Shown here: positions 26,429 to 35,297 of the stretch, in pieces
Layout of the letters: every line of letters starts with the position of its first letter
How positions within the stretch are numbered: the first letter of the stretch is position 1
DNA from: Hahnella lacustris
GTDB taxonomy: Bacteria > Pseudomonadota > Gammaproteobacteria > Burkholderiales > Burkholderiaceae_A
Length of the DNA stretch: 64,000 bases
Assembly: GCA_965194655.1 (NCBI GenBank)
Contig: OZ239148.1
Coordinates: 124,001 to 188,000, forward strand
Direction: 5' to 3'
The notes under the pieces: model-generated
The model's input: only the letters and a program-made list of their open reading frames with translations
What the model was told of the DNA's origin: nothing
The model's database searches: none
Translations under genes and position numbers: made by a program

Positions 26429-27406
26429 ATGTCCATGCTCTCTCGCCGCCTGACCCGGTCTGCCCAGTGGGCCTCATTGGGGGTCATGAGCGTCGCCCTC
26501 AGTCTCATCGCCTTGGTGCCGATTGAAGCGGACGCCAAGCGGATGGGAGGAGGCTCTTCGTTTGGTCGTCAGGCGCCCGTGCAGCGCCAGGCCCCCCCCA
26601 CGAAGCCAGCCCAGCAACCAGCCCAGCAGCCAGGTCAGCCTGCAGCCCAGCCCGCTGCAGCCCCTGCGGCTGCACCCGCAGCTGCAGCCGCTCCCGCCCG
26701 CAACAGCTGGATGGGCCCCGTCGCTGGCCTCGCAGCGGGCCTAGGTCTTGCGGCACTTGCCTCTTATCTGGGGTTTGGAGAGGAGCTCATGAGCATGCTG
26801 CTCATCGTGGCTGGCGTGCTCTTGGCTGTCTTTTTGTTCCGCCTCGTGATGTCTCGTGGCCGTCAGGCACAGCCCGCAGGTGCGAATGGTGCCCCTGTCC
26901 AGTTTCGTGAAACTCTCCAGCAGCCCCCGCAGTCGTTGAACCCCGAGGCGTCTTCGGTTGGCTCCACTCCATTGGCGGCCTCACCTGAGGCGGTCTCGTC
27001 ACCTGAGATCACAGAGTCTGAGGTCGAGCGCTTCCTGTCGGTCGCTCGGGAGCAGTTCCTCCACCTTCAGAAGGTTTGGGACGAAGGGCGTCTGGACGAC
27101 ATTCGAGCCTTCACCACCGAGGGGATGGCTGAAGGCCTGAGACAGCAGCTCTTTCAGCGGGGACCGTCAGCGAACGTCACCACGGTCGATGAACTCCACG
27201 TCGAGTGGTTTGGCCAGTCGCGTGACACGGGCGAAGATGGCCAGCCCGTCGATGCGGTCTTCATTCGGTTTCATGGGCTCATTCGCGAGGCAGTTGACGC
27301 CCTGCCCACGCATTTTGATGAGACCTGGACCCTGCACAAGTCTCTCGGGCAGGCCAATGCGGGCTGGTTGCTCGCGGGCATCACCCAGAACCAGTCGGGC
27401 GTATAG
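26429..27406 (+). CDS. Tim44-domain membrane protein
   Basis: A 325-residue membrane protein of the Tim44-like family often found beside ubiE/ubiJ in betaproteobacteria. An N-terminal signal or anchor segment is followed by SFGRQAP and a low-complexity linker of Gln, Pro and Ala (about residues 48-92). Two hydrophobic segments follow (GPVAGLAAGLGLAALASYLG and MSMLLIVAGVLLAVFLFRLV), then another linker and a C-terminal Tim44 domain (about 195-320, EVERFLSVAREQFLHLQKVWDEG). Its function is unknown. AAGGAA precedes the ATG. Confidence 0.85.
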   Translation: MSMLSRRLTRSAQWASLGVMSVALSLIALVPIEADAKRMGGGSSFGRQAPVQRQAPPTKPAQQPAQQPGQPAAQPAAAPAAAPAAAAAPARNSWMGPVAGLAAGLGLAALASYLGFGEELMSMLLIVAGVLLAVFLFRLVMSRGRQAQPAGANGAPVQFRETLQQPPQSLNPEASSVGSTPLAASPEAVSSPEITESEVERFLSVAREQFLHLQKVWDEGRLDDIRAFTTEGMAEGLRQQLFQRGPSANVTTVDELHVEWFGQSRDTGEDGQPVDAVFIRFHGLIREAVDALPTHFDETWTLHKSLGQANAGWLLAGITQNQSGV

Positions 27407-27415
27407 GGCTTCATC

Positions 27416-27967
27416 GTGCTGGCTGCGTTGAACTTCGCCATTGAGCGAGATCGTGCGCTCCACGATCAACTTCGCTCATTGGCGGGCAGTCACATCGCGG
27501 TGAGCTTTGAAGGGTTTGCGCCACTCCAAATCCCAAGCCTTTGCGCGCGCTTCGCTCAAGACGGGTTGCTGGAGTCCGTGGGAACCTCTGAATCCACACC
27601 AATCGATGTTCGTCTGACGCTCACACCGGCCTTTTTCATTGCCAGCGTCGATCAGTTCTTTTCAAAGACAGCCTCAGGCCCGTCCATGAGAGGACTCAGA
27701 ATTGAGGGCGACGTTGAGATTGCGCAAAGGCTCAATCCACTGATTCAGCTGATGCGCACGCGGCTTTCTCCACTTGGCCAAACGGTGGGAGCGTCTTGGC
27801 CTGTTCAGGCCGCACAACGCGCACTGAACCAAGCCATCCAGAACAGCGATGTATTGTTAAAGCGCGATCGCTTTGACGCCCACCAGCAAGACCTCCAGGC
27901 CTTGCGTGATCGGCTTGCACGCTTTGAAAAAAGGCTTCAGTCCGCTGAAGCCACGAGCGCCCGATAA
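27416..27967 (+). CDS. ubiJ: ubiquinone biosynthesis accessory factor UbiJ (SCP2 domain)
   Basis: Lipid-binding accessory protein of the ubiquinone complex. The N-terminal SCP2-like domain includes LAGSHIAVSFEGFAPLQ and LRIEGDVEIAQRLNPL, and the C-terminus is a coiled-coil helix (VLLKRDRFDAHQQDLQALRDRLARFEKRL). GTG start at 27416, ten bases after the Tim44 gene. The usual next gene, ubiB, is not present; the next gene is convergent and overlaps by 31 bases. Confidence 0.85.
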   Translation: MLAALNFAIERDRALHDQLRSLAGSHIAVSFEGFAPLQIPSLCARFAQDGLLESVGTSESTPIDVRLTLTPAFFIASVDQFFSKTASGPSMRGLRIEGDVEIAQRLNPLIQLMRTRLSPLGQTVGASWPVQAAQRALNQAIQNSDVLLKRDRFDAHQQDLQALRDRLARFEKRLQSAEATSAR

Positions 27968-28680
27968 GCTCTCCACGTGGCATGCCCGATCCAGGGCGCA
28001 GTCACAATCAGCAGGGGCATAAACAGCAGAAGACTGCCGCCAATGATCATCACGATCAAGAGCCCCCAAACCAGGCAGGTGCCCGGGTTGCTCCAAAGCG
28101 CGCGTGCACTGGCGAACACGGCCTCTAAGGTGTCGGTTCCCCGGTCGAGTAAGAGCGGAACACTCACCACGGAGATCGCAAAGACCAGACTCGCGAACAC
28201 AAAGCCTACACAGAGCCAAACTAAGATGAACTCAAGGTTCTGCATGGAGACAATCTGCTGCAGCATGCTCTGAACCGTCGGGTAGTCGTGGGAGGCAAAG
28301 AGGGCAAAGATCACCACCGAGACTCGAGCCCAGACGATCATGAAGAAGGTGAGCATTGCTGCGAAGAAGCCAATCGACTTCCAGTTTCTCAGCCAGGCCC
28401 ACCAGCTCTTGACGAGGTTGTACCCCTCTCCTTTCTCCCGTTGCCGAGAGAGCTCGTAGATTCCCGTGCAGATGAATGGGCCCATCAGAAAAAACCCGGC
28501 CGTCAGACCCATGGTGGCTTGCCAGAGTGAGCCATAGATGTAGGAGATCAGATATCCCATCACGGCGAAACAGCCTCCGTACCAGGCTCCTCGAAGCCCG
28601 GCACACAGCATGTCGTGCCACCCCCCTCGAAGCCATTGGATGGGGGCGGTCAGGGGAAGCCCCTGTTGGATAGCGGTCAT
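27937..28680 (-). CDS. DUF2189-type multispanning membrane protein
   Basis: Inner-membrane protein of about 247 residues with six hydrophobic segments. The pattern GWHDMLCAGLRGAWYGGCFAVMGYLI, then FFLMGPFICTGIYELSRQREKG and LRNWKSIGFFAAMLTFFMIVWARVS, matches the DUF2189 family, whose function is unknown. ATG 28680 is chosen because GGGAG lies just upstream; the frame is open to 28743. Confidence 0.8.
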   Translation of the reverse strand: MTAIQQGLPLTAPIQWLRGGWHDMLCAGLRGAWYGGCFAVMGYLISYIYGSLWQATMGLTAGFFLMGPFICTGIYELSRQREKGEGYNLVKSWWAWLRNWKSIGFFAAMLTFFMIVWARVSVVIFALFASHDYPTVQSMLQQIVSMQNLEFILVWLCVGFVFASLVFAISVVSVPLLLDRGTDTLEAVFASARALWSNPGTCLVWGLLIVMIIGGSLLLFMPLLIVTAPWIGHATWRAYRALVASAD

Positions 28681-28752
28681 GTTTTTCTCCCTGTTTTGCC
28701 CCATTGTCTGCTTACATGCGGACATAAGCATCTTGCGCTGCACTACAACGCG

Positions 28753-29223
28753 CTAGCTGCGGTGGTAAGGATGACCCGTCAGGATGGACCACGCACGATA
28801 GAGCTGCTCCGTGAGGAGCACGCGTGCCATGCCGTGCGGTAGGGTGAAGTCGGATAATCGAATTGAAAGGGCTGCCTCGGCCTTCAGACCAGGATCCAGG
28901 CCGTCGGGACCCCCAATGACAAAGCTCACGGCACTCTGATCGAGACGCCAACGATCAAGCTGCTGGGCCAGGGCCACGCTGGTGAGCGTTCTGCCTCGTT
29001 CGTCTAAGGTGACCAGAAGCGAGCCTGTGGCCAGGGCCTGACGGATGCGTGTCGCCTCGGACTGCATCATGGCCTCCACCGTCTTCCCGAGCGTCCGAGG
29101 TTCGGCTTTGATCTCTTTTAATGTGAGCGGGAATTCCCCAGGGAATCGACTCGCGTACTCCCGGTAAGCTTCGTCCACCCAATGAGGCTGCTTGGTCCCC
29201 ACCGCAATCAAGTGAAGCTGCAT
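28753..29223 (-). CDS. rlmH: 23S rRNA pseudouridine-1915 N3-methyltransferase
   Basis: SPOUT methyltransferase modifying helix 69 of 23S rRNA. MQLHLIAVGTK, LVTLDERGRTLTS, VIGGPDGLDP and LPHGMARVLLTEQLYRAW are canonical. With ATG 29223, preceded by GAGGAGA, the length is 156 residues, as in E. coli. The stop is at 28753-28755. Confidence 0.96.
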   Translation of the reverse strand: MQLHLIAVGTKQPHWVDEAYREYASRFPGEFPLTLKEIKAEPRTLGKTVEAMMQSEATRIRQALATGSLLVTLDERGRTLTSVALAQQLDRWRLDQSAVSFVIGGPDGLDPGLKAEAALSIRLSDFTLPHGMARVLLTEQLYRAWSILTGHPYHRS

Positions 29224-29261
29224 GGCTGATCTCCTCGACTCCAACCGAAAGGATGTCCCAA

Positions 29262-30224
29262 ATGAAACCTGTCGTGCTCTTTCTTGACGACTTCGAGCAT
29301 GCATTCTCCAACACCCCGCGAATTCGGGCGCTGGAGCGCATAGCCACCCTTGAGCTCCATTCGGCTCCCCTGCGTGGCGTGGCCTTGGAGACCGCTTTGT
29401 CTCGGGCCAGTGGGGTCGTTCTGATGCGAGATCGCACTCCTTTTGGAGAGGCAGAGCTCAACCAAGCGCCCCACTTAAAATTCATGATCTACACCGGGAC
29501 TCGAAACAACCTTCTCGATGAGGCCGCCTGTCAGGCGCGAAGCATCCCTGTTTTCAACACCCAATTCGGGCCATCGAAGGCCAGCACCTGTGAGCTGACC
29601 TGGGCTCTGATCCTCGCGAGCCTCAAGCGGCTCGAGGCTGGAATCAAGGTGCTCAGAGAGCCTCACGCAGACTGGCGTCAGGGCCTCCATTTCCCCCAGT
29701 TGTCAGACATCCTAGAGGGGGAGACCCTCGGATTGATTGGCCTCGGGAATATTGGCGCTCGTGTCGCGCGCGTGGGCCAGGCCTTTGGAATGCGTGTGCT
29801 GGCCTGGAGTCCTAACCTTACTGTGGAGCGTGCTCAGGCCGGTGGGGCTGAGTGGTCTTCTCTAGAAGACTTGCTTCGACTGAGCAAGGCCGTAAGCCTG
29901 CACATGGTGTTGGCTGACTCCACGCGAGGCTTGATCAATGCTGAACGACTCGCCGCGATGCGCCCCGACAGCGTACTGGTCAACACCTCACGCGCGGGCC
30001 TGGTCGTGGAGCATGATCTTCTGAATGCTTTAAAGCAAGGCCGACCCGCCATGGCTGCACTCGATGTTTTCGAGCAAGAGCCCTTGCCTTCAGACCATCC
30101 TTTTAGAACCATGGAGCAGCTCACGCTCTCACCGCACCTGGGGTTTGTCGCCAATCCGGTTTACGCCACGTTCACCGAGACTGTGGCAGATCATCTGGAG
30201 CGTCTGTTGCCCACAATTCAGTGA
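29262..30224 (+). CDS. D-2-hydroxyacid dehydrogenase family protein
   Basis: NAD(P)-dependent dehydrogenase of the phosphoglycerate dehydrogenase-like family. The Rossmann motif LGLIGLGNIGARVARVG is near residue 155. The expected catalytic residues can be placed: Arg in VNTSRAGLV, Glu in DVFEQEPLP, and His in LSPHLGFV. 320 residues from ATG 29262, chosen since AAGGA is 8 bases upstream; an ATG nine bases earlier is too close to it. The substrate is unknown. Divergent from rlmH and overlapping the convergent P450-like gene by 53 bases. Confidence 0.88.
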   Translation: MKPVVLFLDDFEHAFSNTPRIRALERIATLELHSAPLRGVALETALSRASGVVLMRDRTPFGEAELNQAPHLKFMIYTGTRNNLLDEAACQARSIPVFNTQFGPSKASTCELTWALILASLKRLEAGIKVLREPHADWRQGLHFPQLSDILEGETLGLIGLGNIGARVARVGQAFGMRVLAWSPNLTVERAQAGGAEWSSLEDLLRLSKAVSLHMVLADSTRGLINAERLAAMRPDSVLVNTSRAGLVVEHDLLNALKQGRPAMAALDVFEQEPLPSDHPFRTMEQLTLSPHLGFVANPVYATFTETVADHLERLLPTIQ

Positions 30225-31203
30225 GCCCGTTGTACAAGGGGCCAGCCAGCCAGGTCTCAGGAGAGGGCGTCTTGGCAAGTCGGAGCAGAGGACGTGCTTG
30301 AGACAGGGCCTGTAAGGCCGTGATCGCCTCGGTTCGCGTGAGTGCTGCGCCCAGGCAAGTGTGCGGGCCACTCCCGAAGGGCAGGCCCGCAGAGTGCAGG
30401 TCTGCAACCACCAGGTCACCTCTTCGCAGCGCCTGTCCGAACGCAAGATGACTGTGCTTCACCCGGCGCCCAGTGATTCGAATGGGAGGGTGCTCTCTCA
30501 GAACCTGGTGCACGACGGCTTGTGCACAAGACTCTTGCGCGAGGGATTGCCAGGTCTGTGTGCTCTGAAGCCCCATGAGGAGACTGACAGAGAGCAAGTG
30601 CCGAGTCGTCTCGAGACCTGCGAAAAACAGCATGAGCCTCTGAACCTGCTCATATGACAAGGGCTCTTGAAGGCCCAGGGCGGCGATGAGCCATCGTGCG
30701 GCGTCCTCTGCCTCTCGGGCAACGCTGGCATGAAGGCTCGGCCGTTCCAAAAAAAGTGCGAGCGCTCGAGAGGCAGACCAGAGGCCAGGGCTACTCTCAA
30801 CCTTGATCCCCATCCAATGACACATGATCCGAAGGGGTACCTGTCGGGCATAGTGCTCCACCAGATCAACGGGACTGCATGCAGGAATGGCGCCCGCCAC
30901 CTCGTCGGCCCATTGGTGGAGCAAGGCCTTTCGCTGGAGCACTTGGTGGACTGAGAAGTGAGATGCAGCGGCCGTGCGAGCAGCCAAGTGCTCCGGCCCA
31001 TCCAAAAAGATGAATGCTCGAGAGAGAAGAGAACGAAATCCGCGTTGTTCTCCCCTCGCGGCGCCCGCCTTTCGGATCCAGCCCGCTGTTCGATCAGATG
31101 AGAGGTGTTCAGAGCTCAGTGCCCACTGCACGGCAGCCCGTCCGTGAGCGACCCACGCGCCCCCATACAGCGCAGCATCCCAGCTGAGCTGGGTCGAAGT
31201 CAT
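30172..31203 (-). CDS. divergent cytochrome P450-like protein at the end of the biotin operon
   Basis: The heme-thiolate loop LPFGSGPHTCLGAALTRTEA (Cys about residue 282), an I-helix motif FFAGLETTRHLL and a C-helix block DGPEHLAARTAAA identify a P450. It is short (343 residues against about 400). The usual stretch between the K helix and the heme loop, the meander with its RDP and RF residues, is missing by about 25 residues, and the K-helix ExxR reads QVLR. The ATG overlaps the bioB stop (ATGA), so it is cotranscribed with bioB. By analogy with Bacillus BioI, a P450 in a biotin operon that makes pimeloyl-ACP, it may act in pimelate supply; this is inference, and loss of normal P450 activity is also possible. 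Confidence 0.8.
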   Translation of the reverse strand: MTSTQLSWDAALYGGAWVAHGRAAVQWALSSEHLSSDRTAGWIRKAGAARGEQRGFRSLLSRAFIFLDGPEHLAARTAAASHFSVHQVLQRKALLHQWADEVAGAIPACSPVDLVEHYARQVPLRIMCHWMGIKVESSPGLWSASRALALFLERPSLHASVAREAEDAARWLIAALGLQEPLSYEQVQRLMLFFAGLETTRHLLSVSLLMGLQSTQTWQSLAQESCAQAVVHQVLREHPPIRITGRRVKHSHLAFGQALRRGDLVVADLHSAGLPFGSGPHTCLGAALTRTEAITALQALSQARPLLRLAKTPSPETWLAGPLYNGLTELWATDAPDDLPQSR

Positions 31204-32201
31204 ACAGGCAGAATCTGAAGCCGCTGAAGGAGCGCCCGGTCGTGCTCAGCCTGGGGGTTGGAGGTGGTCAGCAGCCGATCCCCATAGAAAATAGAGTTGG
31301 CGCCGGCCATGAAGCAAAGGGCTTGGAGCTCATCAGACATTCCCTCACGCCCCGCAGAGAGGCGCACGCGTGCCTTGGGCATGAGAATTCTTGCGACCGC
31401 AATGGTGCGCACGAATTCGAGCGGGTCGAGTGCGGGAGTGCCGTGAAGGGGGGTGCCGGGAACCGGCACCAGCTGATTAATCGGCACCGACTCCGGAGCA
31501 GGCGAGAGGTTCGCCAGCGTGGCCAGCAGGCCCGCGCGTTGCCGACGTGATTCACCCATGCCCACAATACCGCCGCAACAGACATGAATGCCAGCATCTC
31601 GAACCCGGTCAAGGGTCTCGAGACGGTCCTCAAACTGACGGGTTGAGATGATCTGCCCATAGAAGTCCGCAGAGGTGTCTAGATTGTGGTTGTAGTAGTC
31701 AAGCCCCGCCTCTGCAAGTGCATGGGCCTGATCATCGGTCAGCATCCCGAGAGTCATGCAGGTCTCGAGCCCAAGGTCGCGAACCCCTTTAATCATGTCT
31801 GTGAGCGCAGCCATGTCTTTGTCTTTCGGACTCCTCCAGGCGGCACCCATGCAGAAGCGGCTTGCGCCTTGGGCCTTTGCCTCGGCAGCGGCCTCAAGGA
31901 CATCGCCGACCTCCATGAGCTTTTCTGCCTTGACGCTGCCTTCATGATGAGCCGACTGTGGACAATATCCGCAGTCCTCCGCGCACCCGCCGGTCTTGAT
32001 GGATAAAAGGGTGGAGAGCTGAACGCTATTGCGCGGCTGATGATCCCGATGGACCTTCTGAGCCTCAAACACGAGGTCTAGAAACGGCAACTCATACAAA
32101 TCAATCACCGCTTGTGTGCTCCAGCGGGGGCGAGCGGGCACCTCAGGGAGCGAAAAAGTAGGGTCGGAGGGCGTCGGTGTAGAGAGCGTCGAGCGGGTCA
32201 T
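31200..32201 (-). CDS. bioB: biotin synthase
   Basis: Radical SAM enzyme inserting sulfur into dethiobiotin. The cluster motif CAEDCGYCPQS (CxxxCxxC), followed by LETCMTLGMLTDDQA and YNHNLDTS, is canonical. The [2Fe-2S] ligands are expected in CCGGIVGMGES and in the conserved Arg of RVRLSAGR. 333 residues. The start overlaps bioD by 59 bases; a start closer to WSTQAVIDLYELPFLDL would also fit the family. Confidence 0.96.
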   Translation of the reverse strand: MTRSTLSTPTPSDPTFSLPEVPARPRWSTQAVIDLYELPFLDLVFEAQKVHRDHQPRNSVQLSTLLSIKTGGCAEDCGYCPQSAHHEGSVKAEKLMEVGDVLEAAAEAKAQGASRFCMGAAWRSPKDKDMAALTDMIKGVRDLGLETCMTLGMLTDDQAHALAEAGLDYYNHNLDTSADFYGQIISTRQFEDRLETLDRVRDAGIHVCCGGIVGMGESRRQRAGLLATLANLSPAPESVPINQLVPVPGTPLHGTPALDPLEFVRTIAVARILMPKARVRLSAGREGMSDELQALCFMAGANSIFYGDRLLTTSNPQAEHDRALLQRLQILPV

Positions 32202-32847
32202 AGAGAGTCTGGTCTAGTCTGGGAATTCTCCCGAGACAGGGCGCCTGAAAACGGTGCTGCACGGCGTCCTGTAGCTCAAAGAAGGTCTCGTCGGAAAATA
32301 ACATGTCCCGATCCACGGTGTTGGCAATCCACCCTGCAATGGGAAGCCCTTCATCTTGGATGGCTCTGAGGGTGAGCAGTGCATGGTTGATGCATCCCAG
32401 GCGCATGCCGACGACCAGAACGACTGGCAACCCGATGGCTCGGGCGAGATCTGCGGTGGACTGTTCACGGTTCAGGGGAACATCGAACCCTCCAACCCCC
32501 TCCACGATGAGGCAATCGACCGCTCGGCGCAGCCGATCCATGGCAGACCAAATGGGGTCAAACGAGAGAGAGAGCCCCTCTTGAGCAGCCGCTACGGAAG
32601 GCGCGCAGGCGGCGAGCAACTGGATCGGACCGACCGTCTGGGGGTCAATCTCCGCGAGGTGAGTGGCTTCATGTAGGGCCGCTACATCCTCATTCAGAGC
32701 AGCGTTTAATCGGCCGGCAGAGATCGGCTTAAAGCCTGCTGTTCTCACTCCCCACCTTCGACCGAGCCGCACCAGACTGCAGGACACCAGCGTCTTGCCA
32801 ATCTCAGTGTCTGTGCCGGCCACGAATAGGCCGGATTGCCCACTCAC
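32143..32847 (-). CDS. bioD: dethiobiotin synthetase
   Basis: ATP-dependent carboxylase closing the ureido ring of dethiobiotin. The P-loop is VAGTDTEIGKTLVS; FKPISAG, VEGVGGFDVPL and VVLVVGMRLGCINHALLT are family blocks. GTG 32847 is chosen because it overlaps the amt stop (GTGA); a TTG one codon earlier is possible. 234 residues. Confidence 0.95.
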   Translation of the reverse strand: MSGQSGLFVAGTDTEIGKTLVSCSLVRLGRRWGVRTAGFKPISAGRLNAALNEDVAALHEATHLAEIDPQTVGPIQLLAACAPSVAAAQEGLSLSFDPIWSAMDRLRRAVDCLIVEGVGGFDVPLNREQSTADLARAIGLPVVLVVGMRLGCINHALLTLRAIQDEGLPIAGWIANTVDRDMLFSDETFFELQDAVQHRFQAPCLGRIPRLDQTLYDPLDALYTDALRPYFFAP

Positions 32848-34049
32848 CAACTGGTCTCTCGCTCGGGGGTTGAGGAGACTTTATGGATGCTGAGGTCTGC
32901 GCCTTCATACTCTGCCTCTCGGTCGAGGCGCAACCCGATCGTGTAACGAAGTCCTCCGTAGATCAAGGTCGCGCCCACCACTGCAATTACGACAGCGGTG
33001 AAGGCACCCACGACCTGGCTGCCCAGGGCCACTCCGCCCAGTCCGCCCAGAGCCGGGAGCCCGAATATTCCCACCGCAACTGTCCCCATGACGCCACACA
33101 ATCCGTGAAGAGGCCAGACGCCAAGCACGTCATCGATCTTGAGGCGGTTCTGAGTGAAGGTGAACATCTGCACAAACAAGAGGCCTGCGAGCAGTCCCAC
33201 CACCAACGAGCCAATGGGATGCATCACATCACTGCCTGCACAGACGGCCACGAGGCCTGCCAGCGGCCCGTTATAGACGAAGCCAGGGTCATTGCGTCCG
33301 GCTGCGAGGGCTGCGAGGGTTCCCCCGATCATGGCCATGAGGCTATTGAGTGCTACGAGTCCCGAGATCGCCTCAATCTTCTGGGCACTCATGACGTTAA
33401 AACCAAACCATCCGACGATCAGGATCCAGCTGCCCAATGCAAGAAAGGGGATACTGCTTGGGGGGTGTGCGGCGACTGCGCCTCCCGACCGGTAGCGGCC
33501 AGCCCGAGGGCCAAGGAAGAGCACAGCAATCAGCGCCGCCCATCCGCCTACGGCGTGAACCACGGCCGATCCCGCGAAGTCATGAAAGGTCTCTCCGAAC
33601 CAGCCTTTCAAGAGGTCCTGATAGCCAAAGAGATTGTTCCAGGCCATACCCTCAAAGAGGGAGTACACGAGCCCCACCATGAGGGCTGTTGCAATCAGTT
33701 GAGGCCCGAATCGCGCGCGCTCAGCAATGCCGCCTGAGATGATCGCTGGGATCGCCGCAGCAAACGTAAAGAGGAAAAAGAACTTCGTGAGGCTGAATCC
33801 GTGGTCCTGGGTCAGGGCCTCCGCGCCCACGAAGAAATGAATCCCATAGGCGTGGTAATAACCAATAAAAAAGTAGGCGAGTCCACTCACAGACAGGTCT
33901 GAGACGATCTTGACGAGCGCATTCACCTGATTCTTGTGACGGACGGTCCCGACCTCAAGAAAGGCAAATCCTGCGTGCATCGCCAGAACCATAATGGCCC
34001 CAAGCAGAATAAACAGCGTGTCTACGCTCGTCGCAGCTGCAGCATTCAT
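32844..34049 (-). CDS. amt: ammonium transporter (Amt family), inside the biotin operon
   Basis: Inner-membrane ammonium channel with eleven hydrophobic segments in about 401 residues. Key Amt features are visible: MHAGFAFLEVGTVRHKN, FFFLFTFAAAIPAIISGGIAER, DFAGSAVVHAVGGWAAL with the pore Asp and His, GWFGFNVMSA, and PLHGLCGVMGT with the second pore His. The ATG at 34049 is used; a TTG at 34064 is also open. It lies between bioF (28 bases away) and bioD (overlapping) on the same strand. No glnK/PII gene adjoins it, which is unusual for amt. Confidence 0.93.
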   Translation of the reverse strand: MNAAAATSVDTLFILLGAIMVLAMHAGFAFLEVGTVRHKNQVNALVKIVSDLSVSGLAYFFIGYYHAYGIHFFVGAEALTQDHGFSLTKFFFLFTFAAAIPAIISGGIAERARFGPQLIATALMVGLVYSLFEGMAWNNLFGYQDLLKGWFGETFHDFAGSAVVHAVGGWAALIAVLFLGPRAGRYRSGGAVAAHPPSSIPFLALGSWILIVGWFGFNVMSAQKIEAISGLVALNSLMAMIGGTLAALAAGRNDPGFVYNGPLAGLVAVCAGSDVMHPIGSLVVGLLAGLLFVQMFTFTQNRLKIDDVLGVWPLHGLCGVMGTVAVGIFGLPALGGLGGVALGSQVVGAFTAVVIAVVGATLIYGGLRYTIGLRLDREAEYEGADLSIHKVSSTPERETSW

Positions 34050-34076
34050 CAGGATTCGCCCCAAAAAATCGAGAGT

Positions 34077-35297
34077 TTAGTCCTTTGGGGCCACTCCTTC
34101 CAAAGTGGATCGAAGCAGCGAACAGAGCTGACTCACATCGTTCTCCTGGTGAGCGGCCGACAGGGAGATGCGTAACCGAGCAGTCCCCTCTGGGACTGTA
34201 GGCGGGCGAATGGCTGGAACCCAGATGCCTCTCTGTTCAAGCATGCTCGCAAGAGCGCGCGCGGCCCTGTTCTCCCCTACCACTAAGGGTTGGATGGCGG
34301 TCATGGAATGCAGAAGATGAACCCCGAGCCCCTCGAATGCACCAGCCTCAGCCTGGAGTTGAAGGATGAGCCCCCCGAGACGATCTCGTCGGCTCGACCC
34401 CTCTTTACCACGTATGACGCGCAGGCTCTCGAGGAGGGCGTGACTGGCTGCGGGTGGTGGAGCGGTAGTGTAGATGAAGCTGCGTGCAGTCTGTTGCATC
34501 CACTCAATCACGGTGGGATGAGCAGCGACAAAGGCCCCCGACACTCCTGCTGCCTTGCCAAGGGTGCCCATCAAAATGACACGCTCACTGCAGACCTGGG
34601 CGAGGGCCAGAGAGCCTCGGCCCTCATCACCCAGAACACCCATGCCGTGTGCATCGTCCACCACCACAAACGCATCGAATCGCTCAGCCAGGTCAATCAA
34701 CCCTGATAAGGGCGCAATATCCCCATCCATACTGAAGACGCCGTCCGTCACGATCAATTTAAAAGGTGCCCGGCTCGCCTCGAGCTGCCGCTCTAGGGCT
34801 GAAAGGTCTGCGTGGGGATATCGCCGATGATCCGCCTCACTGAGGCGCATGCCATCAATCAATGATGCATGGTTGAGCTTGTCGCAGAACAGGCCGTCAC
34901 CACGCTCACCCAGCGATGTCAGCAGGGCTAGGTTGGCAAGATATCCATTTGAAAAGAGTAGGCAGCCACAGTCAGGAAAGAGCGGAGCCACCCAGTCCCG
35001 AATGGCCCATTCAAGCTCCTCGTGAGCCACGCTATGGCCGCTCACCATGGCCGAGGCACCTGCTCCAGCCCCGTACCGCTCAAGACCTTGATGAAAAGCA
35101 GCGACGATGTCGGGATGGTTGGCGAGCCCGAGATAGTCATTGCTTGCAAAGTTCAAAAGTGGCCGTGCAGACGCGGTCTCGCTGCCACGCCCGCGGAGCA
35201 CGGTTCGACCGCTCGGCCCAAAAAGAGTCGCGCGTTCCCGGATCAGGGTCGCGGCACCTCGGTCACGCAAGCGTTGGCGGAGTCGATCCAGAAGCAT
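34077..35297 (-). CDS. bioF: 8-amino-7-oxononanoate synthase
   Basis: PLP enzyme condensing pimeloyl-thioester with alanine. The PLP-lysine is in LMGTLGKAAGVSGAF; FASNDYLGLANHP, SGHSVAHEELE and VVDDAHGMGVLG are canonical for the alpha-oxoamine synthase family. 406 residues. It starts 35 bases inside the end of bioA. Confidence 0.96.
   Translation of the reverse strand: MLLDRLRQRLRDRGAATLIRERATLFGPSGRTVLRGRGSETASARPLLNFASNDYLGLANHPDIVAAFHQGLERYGAGAGASAMVSGHSVAHEELEWAIRDWVAPLFPDCGCLLFSNGYLANLALLTSLGERGDGLFCDKLNHASLIDGMRLSEADHRRYPHADLSALERQLEASRAPFKLIVTDGVFSMDGDIAPLSGLIDLAERFDAFVVVDDAHGMGVLGDEGRGSLALAQVCSERVILMGTLGKAAGVSGAFVAAHPTVIEWMQQTARSFIYTTAPPPAASHALLESLRVIRGKEGSSRRDRLGGLILQLQAEAGAFEGLGVHLLHSMTAIQPLVVGENRAARALASMLEQRGIWVPAIRPPTVPEGTARLRISLSAAHQENDVSQLCSLLRSTLEGVAPKD

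Noticed and set aside
26580..26700. Pro/Ala/Gln-rich repetitive stretch as a tandem DNA repeat
   Set aside because: Codons vary and there is no fixed unit; it is a low-complexity linker in the Tim44-domain protein.
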